Source of the DNA: Clostridiales bacterium
GTDB lineage: Bacteria; Bacillota; Clostridia; Oscillospirales; Oscillospiraceae
Length of the DNA stretch: 22,778 nucleotides
Direction: 5' to 3'
Assembly (NCBI GenBank): GCA_004557655.1
Contig: SFGJ01000027.1
Coordinates: forward strand, 1-22,778
Part shown: one piece after another, positions 22,686 to 22,778 of the stretch
How positions within the stretch are numbered: position 1 is the stretch's first letter
How the letters are laid out: each line of letters opens with the position of its first letter
The notes under the pieces: model-generated
What the model was told of the DNA's origin: nothing
Database searches by the model: none
What the model saw: the letters and a program-made list of their open reading frames with translations, nothing else
Translations under genes and position numbers: made by a program

Positions 22686-22704
22686 AATCTCCACCTCCGT
22701 TTGG

Positions 22705-22742
22705 GCATAAAAATAACACCTACCGATTTCCGATAGGTGTTA
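22705..22742 (-). terminator. Terminator of an off-window minus-strand gene
   Basis: TAACACCTA (22714-22722) pairs with TAGGTGTTA (22734-22742), with an 11-nt loop. Read leftward it is followed by TTTTTATG, a proper T-tract. It separates the next gene of the element, beyond the window, from the Cys_rich_VLP-parM-parR group. Confidence 0.8.
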
Positions 22743-22778
22743 CCCGGTGATTTTGCCGCCCTCAAAGCCATAGTCCAC

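Larger units (their letters stand above)
21069..22778 (-). mobile_element. Terminal part of an integrative/conjugative element or integrated plasmid
   Basis: From about 21069 the dehydrogenase similarity stops abruptly and the sequence changes to a repeat-rich border, then ParR, ParM and a Cys_rich_VLP remnant. This gene set is typical of Tn1549-like conjugative elements and plasmids of gut Clostridia (from family knowledge). The exact border is uncertain by several bases, and no integrase, relaxase or second end is in the window. An assembly join at this point cannot be excluded. Confidence 0.55.

Noticed and set aside
35..22754. Shared CGGTGATTTT at 35-44 and 22745-22754 as possible element ends or circular overlap
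   Set aside because: Only 10 bases match, the flanks differ, and the first copy is part of a hairpin while the second is not.

Overview
The window looks like a chromosomal segment of a GC-rich, strictly anaerobic gut Firmicute, most likely a Clostridia/Oscillospirales member (Flavonifractor/Pseudoflavonifractor-like). This is an inference from a group B [FeFe] hydrogenase paired with rubrerythrin, GGAGG ribosome binding sites, a Gram-positive lipobox, a sortase-type C-terminus, a YibE/F membrane protein and a ParM/ParR module of the kind carried by Clostridia integrative elements. No tRNA, rRNA or CRISPR array was recognised.

Region 1 (1-2860): a terminator-like hairpin and a gene-poor leader, then a two-gene redox operon: [FeFe] hydrogenase and a rubrerythrin with rubredoxin domains at both ends. 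The two genes lie in one reading frame. The hydrogenase has no stop of its own before the rubrerythrin start and is closed by a TGA that falls on rubrerythrin codon 4, where tryptophan would be expected. Downstream is a 60-bp remnant of the 3' end of rpsI (ribosomal protein S9) followed by an intact terminator, which suggests that an integrative element used the rpsI 3' end and that its boundary lies near 2757.

Region 2 (2860-10690): REP-like intergenic palindromes, a minus-strand YibE/F membrane protein with a clear promoter, and a 1955-residue secreted, probably wall-anchored protein. That protein has trefoil-like N-terminal repeats (one recently duplicated as a 312-bp tandem), a PHP/CehA-type metallohydrolase domain, a Rossmann/GATase-like region, OB-fold-like domains and a PKTG sortase-type tail.

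Region 3 (10690-21068): an amino-sugar-type catabolic locus. A minus-strand operon, in transcription order, encodes a two-domain SIS protein, two paralogous amidohydrolases (one with every recognisable metal ligand lost), a second SIS protein, a ROK sugar kinase and NagB. A divergent DeoR repressor gene separates it from a second minus-strand set: a 5'-truncated zinc alcohol dehydrogenase, an orphan sugar-binding lipoprotein, an N-acylglucosamine 2-epimerase-like protein and a HAD phosphatase. The likely logic is capture of a modified amino sugar, phosphorylation, removal of the N-substituent or deglycation, and entry into glycolysis through NagB. The substrate is unknown.

Region 4 (21069-22778): the end of a conjugative or integrative element, with an inverted-repeat-rich border, ParR, ParM and a broken Cys_rich_VLP gene. 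Its border falls inside the dehydrogenase gene and removes the dehydrogenase N-terminus.
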